Shown: positions 41,081-49,946 of the stretch, one piece after another
Layout: every line of letters begins with the position of its first letter
Position numbering within the stretch: the first letter of the stretch is position 1
From: Fimenecus sp036652055
GTDB taxonomy: Bacteria; Bacillota; Clostridia; Oscillospirales; Acutalibacteraceae
Direction of reading: 5' to 3'
DNA: 58,686 bases
NCBI GenBank assembly: GCA_036652055.1
Contig: JAVVWP010000010.1
Coordinates: forward strand, 1-58,686
The notes under the pieces: generated by a model
Databases searched by the model: none
What the model was told of the DNA's origin: nothing
The model's input: only the letters and a program-made list of their open reading frames with translations
Program-made: the position numbers and the translations under genes

Positions 41081-42460
41081 TTAATCTTTATTTTGATACA
41101 TAACAGTTGGGTTATTATGCTTTTCATAGTCAGTGCTTGCCCAAATTTCATCAGCAACCTTTGCCCAGTTATTGGCAAAAGGCATAGTTTTTGCAATAAG
41201 GTCATTAACATCTTCAGGAGCGAGCATTTCAGTTGAATGTGCGCCACTTCTCTCAACAGCACCCTTGATTGCTTCAGGGTTATCAAGAATTGGGCAAGGG
41301 CGAAGATGGTTTTTATTCCATGGTTGACCGTGATAATATTCCATAAACAATGGGCTTTGTAAAGCTTCAATAAGTGAATGGTCTTTAATATTAACATTTG
41401 AATAGTGAACAAAAGCACAAGGCTCAACATCACCATTTGCGTTAATATGAAGATAATGCCTTCCGCCTGCGATACAGCCTTGAACATATTCACCGTCGTT
41501 CCAAAAGTCCATAAGGAAAATTGGTTGTTCTTCACGGGCTTTACGAATAAGCTCATAAGCACGCTTTCTTTGGTCAGCCGAGGCAACAAGGTCAACAACA
41601 GCATCTCTGCCAACAGGCATATATGTGAAATACCAAGAGAAGAAACAGCCTTTTTCAACAAGGAATTTAATATATTCTTCACCGCATACTTCTTCAACAT
41701 TTTTTGAATGGTAACAAACAGAAGCACCAAAAGGAATGCCCATTTCTTTAAGCATATCCATAGCCTTTATTGTTCCTTCATAAGCACCAGCACCACGACG
41801 CATATCAGTGGCATCTTCGTGACCTTCAATGCTAAAGGCAAGATAGAAGTTTCCAACTCTTTTGAGTTCTTTTGCAAAAGCCTCGTCGCAAAGAGAACCA
41901 TTTGTGAAAGCAAGGAAAGCACAATCAGGGTTTTCATCACAAAGTCTTATTAGGGTGTCTTTACAAATAAGTGGCTCTCCGCCTGAGAAAATCCACATAT
42001 AAGTTCCAAGCTCTTTGCCCTCTTTTATAACTCTTGCAAGAGTTTCATAATCTAAAGTTGCACTTTTGCCATATTCAGCTGCCCAGCAACCTGTGCAGTG
42101 AAAATTGCAAGCAGCAGTAGGATCAATTAAGACTGCCCAAGGGATATTACAATTATACTTTTCGATTGCTGCCGTTCTAAGAGCATAACTGTTCATGGCT
42201 ATGTTCATAACAACAGGGACCGCTTTATCAAGAATTTCAGGATTGACATTGTTCAAAAGGTTTTTAAAAAAGATGCTCCAGTTATTATTAGGGTCATCAA
42301 GAACTTTGTGAAGCCCCTCATAAGTAACTCTATTTACCTTTTGCCTATCTGCAAGCTCAACGAGTGATAAAATCTTTTTAAGGTTTTTATCGGGATCTTT
42401 ACGAGCGTAATTTATCGCCTGCTTAATAGCAAAAGATGAAGCCGACTCTTTAATACTCAT
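41081..42460 (-). CDS. Radical SAM protein with SPASM-like tail
   Basis: The 459-residue protein has about 110 helical N-terminal residues, then DPTAACNFHCTGCWA, the CxxxCxxC cluster site, followed by WIFSGGEPL. Further cysteines near residues 330-345 (QGCIAGG, then VEPCAFVHYSN) and at about 375 resemble a SPASM or twitch auxiliary cluster. The substrate cannot be read. The N-terminal helical part is not usual for peptide-maturing SPASM enzymes, and no precursor peptide gene is seen nearby. GGAGG lies before the ATG. It is a single-gene transcript with a near-consensus promoter, which argues for steady, perhaps housekeeping, expression. Confidence 0.82.
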   Translation of the reverse strand: MSIKESASSFAIKQAINYARKDPDKNLKKILSLVELADRQKVNRVTYEGLHKVLDDPNNNWSIFFKNLLNNVNPEILDKAVPVVMNIAMNSYALRTAAIEKYNCNIPWAVLIDPTAACNFHCTGCWAAEYGKSATLDYETLARVIKEGKELGTYMWIFSGGEPLICKDTLIRLCDENPDCAFLAFTNGSLCDEAFAKELKRVGNFYLAFSIEGHEDATDMRRGAGAYEGTIKAMDMLKEMGIPFGASVCYHSKNVEEVCGEEYIKFLVEKGCFFSWYFTYMPVGRDAVVDLVASADQRKRAYELIRKAREEQPIFLMDFWNDGEYVQGCIAGGRHYLHINANGDVEPCAFVHYSNVNIKDHSLIEALQSPLFMEYYHGQPWNKNHLRPCPILDNPEAIKGAVERSGAHSTEMLAPEDVNDLIAKTMPFANNWAKVADEIWASTDYEKHNNPTVMYQNKD

Positions 42461-42522
42461 TCTATAGTTTCCTCCAAATTAATTACATTGTGAAATAAGC
42501 ACATCACTGTGCGGACTTTTTG

Positions 42523-42551
42523 ATTATACTTCTTTTGTTAATAGCTGTCAA
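42523..42551 (-). promoter_or_regulatory. Sigma-A promoter of the radical-SAM gene
   Basis: On the minus strand TTGACA (42551-42546) and TATAAT (42528-42523) with a 17-base spacer. The gap 42461-42769 holds only this and the plus-strand promoter at 42652. A small GCACA/TGTGC hairpin lies in the leader at about 42500-42512. Confidence 0.85.
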
Positions 42552-42651
42552 TGAACAAGAAACAAAATTAACAGATTGTACAAAATTAATAAAATCTAAC
42601 CATTTGTTACAATACATATTACCCTATAAATACTTGTTTAATAAATAACCC

Positions 42652-42680
42652 TTGCATCAAATGTCGAAAAAGAGTATACT
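42652..42680 (+). promoter_or_regulatory. Promoter of the PHP gene
   Basis: TTGCAT (42652-42657) and TATACT (42675-42680) with a 17-base spacer. Confidence 0.65.
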
Positions 42681-42769
42681 AATAACAGTATTATATTGAG
42701 GTATTTCGCACTTTTATGCCTCAAATTCGATATATTTACGACTTTTTTAGTGTTTTAAGGAGGCTTATT

Positions 42770-43654
42770 GTGAGTGCAGATTTACATTGCCATACAAAAT
42801 TATCAGATGGCTCGCTTGGAATTGAAGATTTAATTATGTTGGCAAAAAAGAAAGGCATTTCGACCATTGCGATTACCGACCATGATTGTCTTGCAGGTAC
42901 GGTTAGAGGCAAAATAATTGGTGATAGATATGGTGTTCAGGTAATCCCAGGAGTTGAGTTATCGGCAACCGATGAACAGACAGGGAAAAATGTTCATATA
43001 ATCTGTTATCTCAGTGATGCTCCCGACAGGCTTGAGGGGCTATGCCACCGCAATTCGCTATCTCGCAAGAAAGCTGCTCATTATATGATGCTTCAGCTTA
43101 CAAAAAGATACCCAGTATCGTCTGAATTTATTATCAAATGTGCGACAGGCTCAACAAACATCTATAAACAGCATATGATGCAGGCACTTATGGAATGCGG
43201 ATTTACAACAACAATTTATGGTGACCTTTATGATACGCTTTTCAAAAAAGAAACTCCGGGCAATATTTTATACTCTCCTAAATATCCTGATATTGTTGAT
43301 ATTTTGACGGCAATTCACGATGCAGGCGGCGTTGCAGTTCTTGCCCATCCATATATTCTTGACTGCCTTGATTCTATTCCTCGTCTTGTTGAAAATGGGC
43401 TTGATGGAATTGAAGTTTGGCACCCGTCAACAACAGAAGAACAGCGTGCAGAGCTTAAAAAAATTGCAGCTAAAAACAAGCTTATAATGACCGGAGGAAC
43501 GGATTTTCACGGTTTATATAACAGATATAATGTTTCTGTTGGCGATTGCGAAGTTCCTGATGATGCAGTAACAAAGCTTTTAGGCTATAAATCAAGGCAA
43601 AAGCGTCTTGCAAAAAAAGCACAGCGAGAGCTTGACGCTGAAAATGCAGTTTAA
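42770..43654 (+). CDS. PHP-domain phosphoesterase
   Basis: The 294-residue protein has the four PHP metal motifs: DLHCHTKLSDG at the start, AITDHDCLAG, LAHPYILD near residue 200, and GGTDFHG near 245. It resembles the YciV/RNase AM group, which removes 5'-phosphates from pAp or short RNA ends. The start is GTG at 42770, with AAGGAGG six bases upstream; a longer ATG form from 42716 would contain that site. A hypothetical gene follows after 18 bases with its own ribosome site and is probably cotranscribed. Confidence 0.83.
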   Translation: MSADLHCHTKLSDGSLGIEDLIMLAKKKGISTIAITDHDCLAGTVRGKIIGDRYGVQVIPGVELSATDEQTGKNVHIICYLSDAPDRLEGLCHRNSLSRKKAAHYMMLQLTKRYPVSSEFIIKCATGSTNIYKQHMMQALMECGFTTTIYGDLYDTLFKKETPGNILYSPKYPDIVDILTAIHDAGGVAVLAHPYILDCLDSIPRLVENGLDGIEVWHPSTTEEQRAELKKIAAKNKLIMTGGTDFHGLYNRYNVSVGDCEVPDDAVTKLLGYKSRQKRLAKKAQRELDAENAV

Positions 43655-43672
43655 AAAACGGGAGGTTATTTC

Positions 43673-44233
43673 ATGGAAGACAACGACATTAAAATTTTCA
43701 CAAAAAAAGTAAACGACGAAAAAATTGATGAAGCTTTTCTTATCGCAGAAATGAATTCTCAAAGAAGCAATGGCAACATTGAAAAGGCAAAAAACTTAGG
43801 CGAATATCTCGCTACGATTTTCACTGATGAAAAAGCTCTTTTCTTAAATCTTGAGCCAATCATCGGAAAAATCAATTTTCCAAAGGCAACAGTCTTACAA
43901 ATCAAAATCCTAATGTTTTTCACGGCTGAATATTGTATCAATAAAAGTCTGCCGAATATGCTCACAAAGAATACTGCAATAAATGCTCTTTATGATAATA
44001 TTATGGATGATGCAAGTGATTTTTACGAGGAATTTTCAGACGGAGCAGAATACAGCTTCTATTATCTTGCTCTTAAAAAAGCAACTGATGGAAATGTTAA
44101 ACTCGGAAAAACTTTTGCGATGCTTTGTGCTAAAGAGGGCAGCTCAGAATATATTGATTTTGGTGAAAAACTTTTTGATACTATCAGCAACCAAGTTTTC
44201 AATATTATTGAGGTTTTCGACTTTATAAAATAA
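43673..44233 (+). CDS. Hypothetical helical protein, 186 aa
   Basis: No family recognised. The soluble protein is rich in Asn, Lys and Glu, predicted mostly helical, with no signal peptide and no membrane span. Conserved-looking stretches are MFFTAEYCINKSLP and DASDFYEEFSDGAEYSFYYLALKK. GGGAGG is eight bases before the ATG. It lies downstream of the PHP phosphoesterase and ends at the hairpin at 44249. Confidence 0.65.
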   Translation: MEDNDIKIFTKKVNDEKIDEAFLIAEMNSQRSNGNIEKAKNLGEYLATIFTDEKALFLNLEPIIGKINFPKATVLQIKILMFFTAEYCINKSLPNMLTKNTAINALYDNIMDDASDFYEEFSDGAEYSFYYLALKKATDGNVKLGKTFAMLCAKEGSSEYIDFGEKLFDTISNQVFNIIEVFDFIK

Positions 44234-44248
44234 AAAGCAATAAAATTT

Positions 44249-44297
44249 AAAAGGCTATGATATAGATGATTTTTCATTTTTACCATAGCTTTTTTTA
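44249..44297 (+). terminator. Terminator after the 186-aa gene
   Basis: GGCTATG (44253-44259) pairs with CATAGCT (44284-44290) around a long loop, then TTTTTTT. Confidence 0.65.
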
Positions 44298-44415
44298 ATA
44301 TATATCTATTAAAAAGAGAAAAATATTGAAAAATCACGAAATATTCTCGCTTTTATGCCTTTTTTCGAAAAAAGTTTTAAAAAACAGTGGTAATTTATAT
44401 GAAAATGTAGTAAAA

Positions 44416-44445
44416 TTACATATGATAATAGGCGTATACTATACT
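44416..44445 (+). promoter_or_regulatory. Possible promoter of the pilin-like operon
   Basis: TTACAT (44416-44421) and TATACT (44440-44445) with an 18-base spacer; a second overlapping TATACT lies at 44435. About 70 bases of leader without a recognised riboswitch precede the ATG at 44518. The gap 44298-44415 shows nothing else. Confidence 0.4.
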
Positions 44446-44517
44446 TTAGTAAAAAGTTCAATTATAAGGCAAAAAAGAGCCCATCTTCTTCAGCAATAAT
44501 TAAGGAGTGAATTATCA

Positions 44518-46089
44518 ATGAAAAAGGTTTTAAAAAATAATGGCGGCGTTGCAATGGTTATGGTCATTGTTTTAATTGCTATTATGTCGCTTATGGGTAC
44601 AACGCTTTATGCTTATAGTATCCAAAGTGTTGCTACATATAGATTTGGTATCGACAGAAATAAGGCTGAATATCTTGCAAGGGCAGGAATAGAAGCTGCT
44701 GCATATCGTTACCAAAATGCTGTTATTCGTTCGAGCAGTGATGCTGATCTTCGTGATTTTATTGCAACAGGAGAAGCGCAGGCGGCAGTTATCGAGGGCA
44801 ACAAAATTTATCTCGATAAGTCTGGGCAATATTTTGCATATCCTGCAGGAGAACCGCCAGAGGGTAGCTATGTAGGTTATTTTGAAGTGAAAATAACTAA
44901 CGATGAAAAGGCAATCAACATTGCGTCAATCGGTCAAAGAACTACTGTAACAGTTAAACTTATAAAATCTCGTGGATATGTAAATGGCAAAATTGTCGCT
45001 AAGACAGCTTACATTTTACCTGCTACTGACGCTCTTAATAGTGGTTGGTATGATAAAGACGGAATAAAGCTTGATTATTTAGAAACAGAATATTCACAGG
45101 AACAAAGCACTCCTGAAATGAAAACAATAATTGGTGTTTCAAATACATTTAGAAAATATGTTGACGCTTTTAACAGAACTTATTCTTATAAAGTTAAATT
45201 AAAGCTTTTCGGCAAAGTATTTGAATACGATCCATTTAAAGGCAATGCTCCCACAGTTAAAGCTGATGTAAACTCATACATAGGCTATGGCAATACAGTG
45301 TTAAATGCACCTCTGCTTAGTGCAGGAAAGTCTAACGAAACAGGCCCAATTAAATTTAAGGCAGATAAAAAAGACCATCTTTGTTCGTTCATTTCAATGC
45401 AAAATCTATTTATAAATGCTCCAATTGAAACAAAGCCTGATCCTGGTCACTTTAACTTTATGTCACTTGTTGGAAACCAGATTGTTATAAACGGCGACAT
45501 AAATATGTATATTTATTATATGAGTCCATCACTTTCGGTAAACCTTGCTAAAAATCTTATCAATAAGTTTTATTACAGCACGGTTTATCTTCAAACCCCT
45601 TCATCTGAAACCTCAACAGTTACCGATCCTGCTAAAAATGGCTGTGGCGAATGTGGAAAGGTTTATTTCAACGGAAATGTTTTTGTAAACATTGACTACC
45701 AAAATGAAGGCGTAAAAAGATATAAGGTGTTCTCTGCAGGCGATGTTTATTATTTTGACAAGTCTTTTTATAAAAATGACAGTGAAAAGATAAATGGCTC
45801 TCCAATCGGAATTGACCTTCTTAAATATTTTCTTGATACCTCCCTTGAAAAAGGGCATTTAAGCGCTCAAACGCTTCAAAGGCTTCAGTTCCTTCGCCAA
45901 GTATATTATCAAAATGCTTCAAGCGGTTCAACCGAGGGCGAATTTATGAACAACTACACAAATGTTCCAAAAAGTGGAAAAGTTGTTAGTATGCGAAAAG
46001 TAGATTTTAAAAAGAATAAAAATGTTGACACGATATATGACACTATTCCTCCAGCGGCAGTCGACTCGGCAGGAATTATTTGGGAATAA
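44518..46089 (+). CDS. PilX-like pilus assembly protein
   Basis: The 523-residue protein starts MKKVLKNNGGVAMVMVIV, continuing with a hydrophobic helix (to about residue 36) and then NKAEYLARAGIEAAAYRY, the pattern of PilX/minor-pilin N-termini. There is no prepilin Glu at +5. The rest is a long extracellular beta-rich region, including a VTDPAKNGCGECGKVYFNGNV stretch in two parts with a CxxC. It probably acts as a minor pilin or tip protein with the next two genes. AAGGAG lies before the ATG. No pilus ATPase, platform protein or peptidase gene is in the window. Confidence 0.72.
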   Translation: MKKVLKNNGGVAMVMVIVLIAIMSLMGTTLYAYSIQSVATYRFGIDRNKAEYLARAGIEAAAYRYQNAVIRSSSDADLRDFIATGEAQAAVIEGNKIYLDKSGQYFAYPAGEPPEGSYVGYFEVKITNDEKAINIASIGQRTTVTVKLIKSRGYVNGKIVAKTAYILPATDALNSGWYDKDGIKLDYLETEYSQEQSTPEMKTIIGVSNTFRKYVDAFNRTYSYKVKLKLFGKVFEYDPFKGNAPTVKADVNSYIGYGNTVLNAPLLSAGKSNETGPIKFKADKKDHLCSFISMQNLFINAPIETKPDPGHFNFMSLVGNQIVINGDINMYIYYMSPSLSVNLAKNLINKFYYSTVYLQTPSSETSTVTDPAKNGCGECGKVYFNGNVFVNIDYQNEGVKRYKVFSAGDVYYFDKSFYKNDSEKINGSPIGIDLLKYFLDTSLEKGHLSAQTLQRLQFLRQVYYQNASSGSTEGEFMNNYTNVPKSGKVVSMRKVDFKKNKNVDTIYDTIPPAAVDSAGIIWE

Positions 46090-46109
46090 TAATGAAGGGA
46101 GAAAGAAAA

Positions 46110-49100
46110 ATGAAAAAAAGCAAATTTAGCCTTAAAGATAATCACGGAATGACACTCATTGAAGTGTTGACGGCAATTACACTTTTGACTATATTTTTAG
46201 GATGTATTCTTCCCCTTCTTGTTTCTACCACCAGAAACATAGTTACAGTAGGTGAAACGGTTAAAAAATCATACGCATCTAATAGTATAATGCAAAAGCT
46301 TTTGGGAAATATCGGCTCAAATGTTGGTTATACCGCAAATGTTGATAATATCCCATTAGATTTTAACATTGGTGCAAAAAAGCTTAAAACTCAAAAGTTA
46401 AACAGTATAACTGGTAATACATTGTTTTCGGGTTCAAAAGGTCCAGGCAGTGGTTATTCAACTTTTGTTGCTGACTCTGTTACTACAAGTATGTATTGCT
46501 ACCCGTCGCATATAGCTGATGACTTTATAGAAAAGGATATTTCAATTATAGCGACAGGCTTCAAATTTGAAGATACATCTAAAACCGTAGTTTATTGGAC
46601 AAATGAGTTAGGGCTTTTACAGGAGGTTCCGAAAACCTATACTGACAGTGATGGAAATCAAAGAAAATCTTATACAATCAAGATTGACAGGTTTGATGCT
46701 AAGGTTGCAAACTTTACAATTAAGGCAGATAACAAATATATTAACTATGAGCATTCTCCTATTGTTATTCAATATGGTTATAGTACGCCAATCCTTGCAA
46801 ACAAATCGCTCACTGAACTTATGGCACCTGACAGTGAAGGCTTTAGCAAAAGAGTTATTGTAGAAGTTGATGCTCCTTCAATGATAATGGTCGGCGAAGA
46901 TGCTAAGAAAAATGTTTATTATGTTACTGACGGTATTATTGATGACACGGGCGACCTAAAAATCGTTCGCAAAACAATGGGCGGTCAAAACAGTAAAAGT
47001 ATACCACTTAACTCTGCTATGAATGATGTTCAGTGGATTCCTGCAGGTGAGGGCGATGATCCTCAAACAGGAAAACCTAATCAATTTGGCTATTACGCGA
47101 TGTGCGGTGACAATGCTCAAATCAGGCGATTTTTGCGTTCGCCTGTCAGTGGTAACTACTATTGGGGTGGCGACAATACAATCGATTATACATATCACGC
47201 AACAACAAATGCACTAACCCCTGTTGAAACCTTTAGAAAAAGATATTTCAACACCCCTGAGGGAACAACCGTAGATACAAAATATGCCATTTCAATTGAT
47301 CCAGGTGGAAGTGGTCGTGAAAATGCGGCTAATTCCTATTCACTTGATGGTCAATGGTACCATGGTCATGGTGGGCTTGTAGGTCTTAATACTTATACGG
47401 CATTTACAGTAAATGCAACCGATTTACCAGGCTTTGCAACACATAAAGTTTATAATAAAGATGGTGCTGAAACAACAGTTGCTGGCCCTGCCACAATAGG
47501 TTTTTGGACAGCAGGAAATTTAAAATTTGGAAACTGGGCAAGAAACCGTTATGACTTCTTTTGTGAGGATACTATGCAAAATGGGTCAACTTGGAGAAAT
47601 GAAAAACTCGTTACAGCTAAAGAAATTAATGACTATAATACTTTTTCAGGGCTTTCAAACGAGAGTAACGCTATAACGCTGACATCAGTTGGCGGAATAA
47701 ATATGGGTAATGCTGATTTTAGCACTGCTGGAGAAAATTATCCAAAGAAAAATTATACGCTTTATTGCGGATTTATTCCTGGTGTTATGGATATTTGGTC
47801 AAACTATGGAGGAAATTCAGGCGACTTTTCAGCTCAAGAGTTTGATCAATATTCACGCTGGAGGCAAACTCTTGGAATTGCATTTACACCAAGCACCGCA
47901 GTTCCAGATGCTGATTTTTACTCCTCCACTAGTAGTAATAGTTGGCCTAAGTCTACAAATACATTCGAATTCGGAAACCTTCCGCCAACTTCATTCTCAC
48001 TTTCAGGAATTTGCGGAAAAAGAAATTTTGATAAAAATGCAAAGTCGTTTATAAGCCAAGTTAATTCCGATTTCAAAGCAAAAACAGGTTATGACAAAGA
48101 ACTTTCTCCACTTCAAATTATTATTTTCCAAGAGGAAGTTCATGAGCAAGATGAAACAGATATTAGCTTTGCTTATCTTTCACAGCCTTACGCCTTTGGC
48201 GCACCAAACAAAAAAAGGCTTCGTGACTCAGGTATTGACCTTACAAATGATAAGCCTGAACATGCTAATGTTTATCAATGGAACTTTGACCTTGGAACAA
48301 CCATTATTGATATTGACAGTATGAACTATGAAGATGGAAATGGCAAAGTTATTCCACTTTCTATCGCAGTTGGTTACACCTTATCAGGACTTGAAAACTC
48401 AGCAGATGGTGGTGTATCTTCTGCAAGCGCATATAATAATGGCGTAGTTTTCCTTCGCTCTGCAACAGGTGAGGAGGAAGGAACAAGTTCAGCCGCAAAA
48501 GGCTTAAAGCTTAAAGATGTTAGTAATGTTTTCAGCCAAATGTTTTACACTGATATGTACTATGATGTTGAGCAATATAACTCTCCACGATATACAACAG
48601 TAGCATCATCTGGTCAAAATACAAAAGAAAAGGCTTCAAGTGCATGGGGTTGGAGAGATAAATTCCATCCGTTGTTTGTTTCAGTGTACGGAAAAGAATT
48701 TTCTGAGGATTCATCACCAGAAAGATATTCATATTTAATGGGTCATATACTTCAAAACAAACGCCTTACCTCTGTTAGATGGGGTACAACTTATAATTCA
48801 TCTCCTGAGGCAATGTGGGGTGCAAGTGACGGAACACTTATGAGCTGGCACACTAATATTGACGAAATAGACAAATTAGGCACAAAACCATATGCTGCTG
48901 ATGACCAGTGGTGGTGGAGAGATTATCTTCCTTCTTATGATTATCAATCAATAATTGCTGAATTCCAAGCATATCATGCCTATGATAAGGTAAAAAAATA
49001 TCCTAATCTTAAACATCAGTGGACAAATTTATTTGGTATTGCTCAAAAGAACAGAATAGTTTTGCAAGGGCAACATATTAATTGTATGACCAACCCTATA

Positions 49101-49877
49101 TCTATTATGGCCGACGGTGAAACATTAGAATCCGCATCACCAGACCATAAAAATATAAAGCTGTACCCTTGGGAAAAGAATGCATTTTGGGATGCTGCAA
49201 CAGCTACTGCTAAAGCTTGGGACGAAACAGGTTGGGGCTATGTAACAGATAAAATAGGATTTGTTTCAACTCTTGATACTGTTGAAGATATTGAGTTCGG
49301 AAATGATATTTGGGTAGCAGTTGGAACTCAAGGTCAAGCTTACCCTTCATACTGCAGAACAGGTTCTTTTGGTGCTGATAATAAAACAGCAGTTGTCGGA
49401 ACAGGCAATGGCTCTTGGGTTAATGTTAAAACTTGGTGCAGACAGTTCCCAGAAAGTGTCTTTATGCACGGCCCAATTAATGGCGACGGCTCAACAGCAG
49501 ATGATATAATGACCTGGCAAGCTGTTAAAATCAGTAACAATGAAAACTACAATATTCAGCAAATCAACTTTGTTGGTGGAATTTGGGTAGCAACAGGCTA
49601 TTACGATGCTAATAATAACAATAAATATGATGAGGCAACCCAAAATACCGAGGCTGAAAAAGGCGTAGTATTCTTTGCGGCTGACCCAGGTAAGGCTTGC
49701 GGAGAAGAAAATGGCTGGAAAATTGCAAGTCCAAAAAGCAGCACAATCGGCGGAAAATCAATTACTTATACAGAATCTTATGCAGGCGTAGAAAAATGGG
49801 ATTCTGAAGGAAATCCAGAAAAGTATTATCGTGCACCCGTTGGAGGTGTTAACTCCGCAGCTTGTCGTGATGACTAA
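46110..49877 (+). CDS. Giant prepilin-type surface protein, 1255 aa
   Basis: The N-terminus reads KFSLKDNHG then MTLIEVLTAITLLT: a class III prepilin signal with cleavage after Gly13 and Glu18 at position +5. A single hydrophobic helix and a 1200-residue beta-rich, Trp/Tyr/Gly-rich ectodomain follow. Near the C-terminus at least two blade-like repeats appear (FGNDIWVAVGTQGQ, FVGGIWVATGYYD), similar to propeller or BNR-type motifs. Typical pilins have 120-250 residues, so this is exceptional; an adhesive tip is a fair guess. The ATG at 46110 follows GGGAG; in-frame ATGs at 46080 and 46092 lie at or before that site. The gene starts 20 bases after the PilX-like gene. Confidence 0.8.
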   Translation: MKKSKFSLKDNHGMTLIEVLTAITLLTIFLGCILPLLVSTTRNIVTVGETVKKSYASNSIMQKLLGNIGSNVGYTANVDNIPLDFNIGAKKLKTQKLNSITGNTLFSGSKGPGSGYSTFVADSVTTSMYCYPSHIADDFIEKDISIIATGFKFEDTSKTVVYWTNELGLLQEVPKTYTDSDGNQRKSYTIKIDRFDAKVANFTIKADNKYINYEHSPIVIQYGYSTPILANKSLTELMAPDSEGFSKRVIVEVDAPSMIMVGEDAKKNVYYVTDGIIDDTGDLKIVRKTMGGQNSKSIPLNSAMNDVQWIPAGEGDDPQTGKPNQFGYYAMCGDNAQIRRFLRSPVSGNYYWGGDNTIDYTYHATTNALTPVETFRKRYFNTPEGTTVDTKYAISIDPGGSGRENAANSYSLDGQWYHGHGGLVGLNTYTAFTVNATDLPGFATHKVYNKDGAETTVAGPATIGFWTAGNLKFGNWARNRYDFFCEDTMQNGSTWRNEKLVTAKEINDYNTFSGLSNESNAITLTSVGGINMGNADFSTAGENYPKKNYTLYCGFIPGVMDIWSNYGGNSGDFSAQEFDQYSRWRQTLGIAFTPSTAVPDADFYSSTSSNSWPKSTNTFEFGNLPPTSFSLSGICGKRNFDKNAKSFISQVNSDFKAKTGYDKELSPLQIIIFQEEVHEQDETDISFAYLSQPYAFGAPNKKRLRDSGIDLTNDKPEHANVYQWNFDLGTTIIDIDSMNYEDGNGKVIPLSIAVGYTLSGLENSADGGVSSASAYNNGVVFLRSATGEEEGTSSAAKGLKLKDVSNVFSQMFYTDMYYDVEQYNSPRYTTVASSGQNTKEKASSAWGWRDKFHPLFVSVYGKEFSEDSSPERYSYLMGHILQNKRLTSVRWGTTYNSSPEAMWGASDGTLMSWHTNIDEIDKLGTKPYAADDQWWWRDYLPSYDYQSIIAEFQAYHAYDKVKKYPNLKHQWTNLFGIAQKNRIVLQGQHINCMTNPISIMADGETLESASPDHKNIKLYPWEKNAFWDAATATAKAWDETGWGYVTDKIGFVSTLDTVEDIEFGNDIWVAVGTQGQAYPSYCRTGSFGADNKTAVVGTGNGSWVNVKTWCRQFPESVFMHGPINGDGSTADDIMTWQAVKISNNENYNIQQINFVGGIWVATGYYDANNNNKYDEATQNTEAEKGVVFFAADPGKACGEENGWKIASPKSSTIGGKSITYTESYAGVEKWDSEGNPEKYYRAPVGGVNSAACRDD

Positions 49878-49889
49878 GATTTGAATTTA

Positions 49890-49923
49890 ATTAACCGCCC
49901 TTTTATGTATATGGGCGGTTAAT
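49890..49923 (+). other. Intercistronic hairpin in the pilin operon
   Basis: ATTAACCGCCC (49890-49900) pairs perfectly with GGGCGGTTAAT (49913-49923), 12-base loop, but no T-run follows. It lies between the giant prepilin and the last pilin gene and may stabilise or partly terminate the message. Confidence 0.75.
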
Positions 49924-49946
49924 AATGAAAAGGGTGATGGTAAGAA

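Noticed and set aside
44298..44517. c-di-GMP riboswitch before the pilin operon
   Set aside because: Considered because such operons often have one, but the conserved core bases and stems are not visible in this AT-rich leader.
46956..47198. Antisense frame within the giant prepilin gene
   Set aside because: No ribosome site or promoter; the host frame is continuous and has a clear prepilin start.
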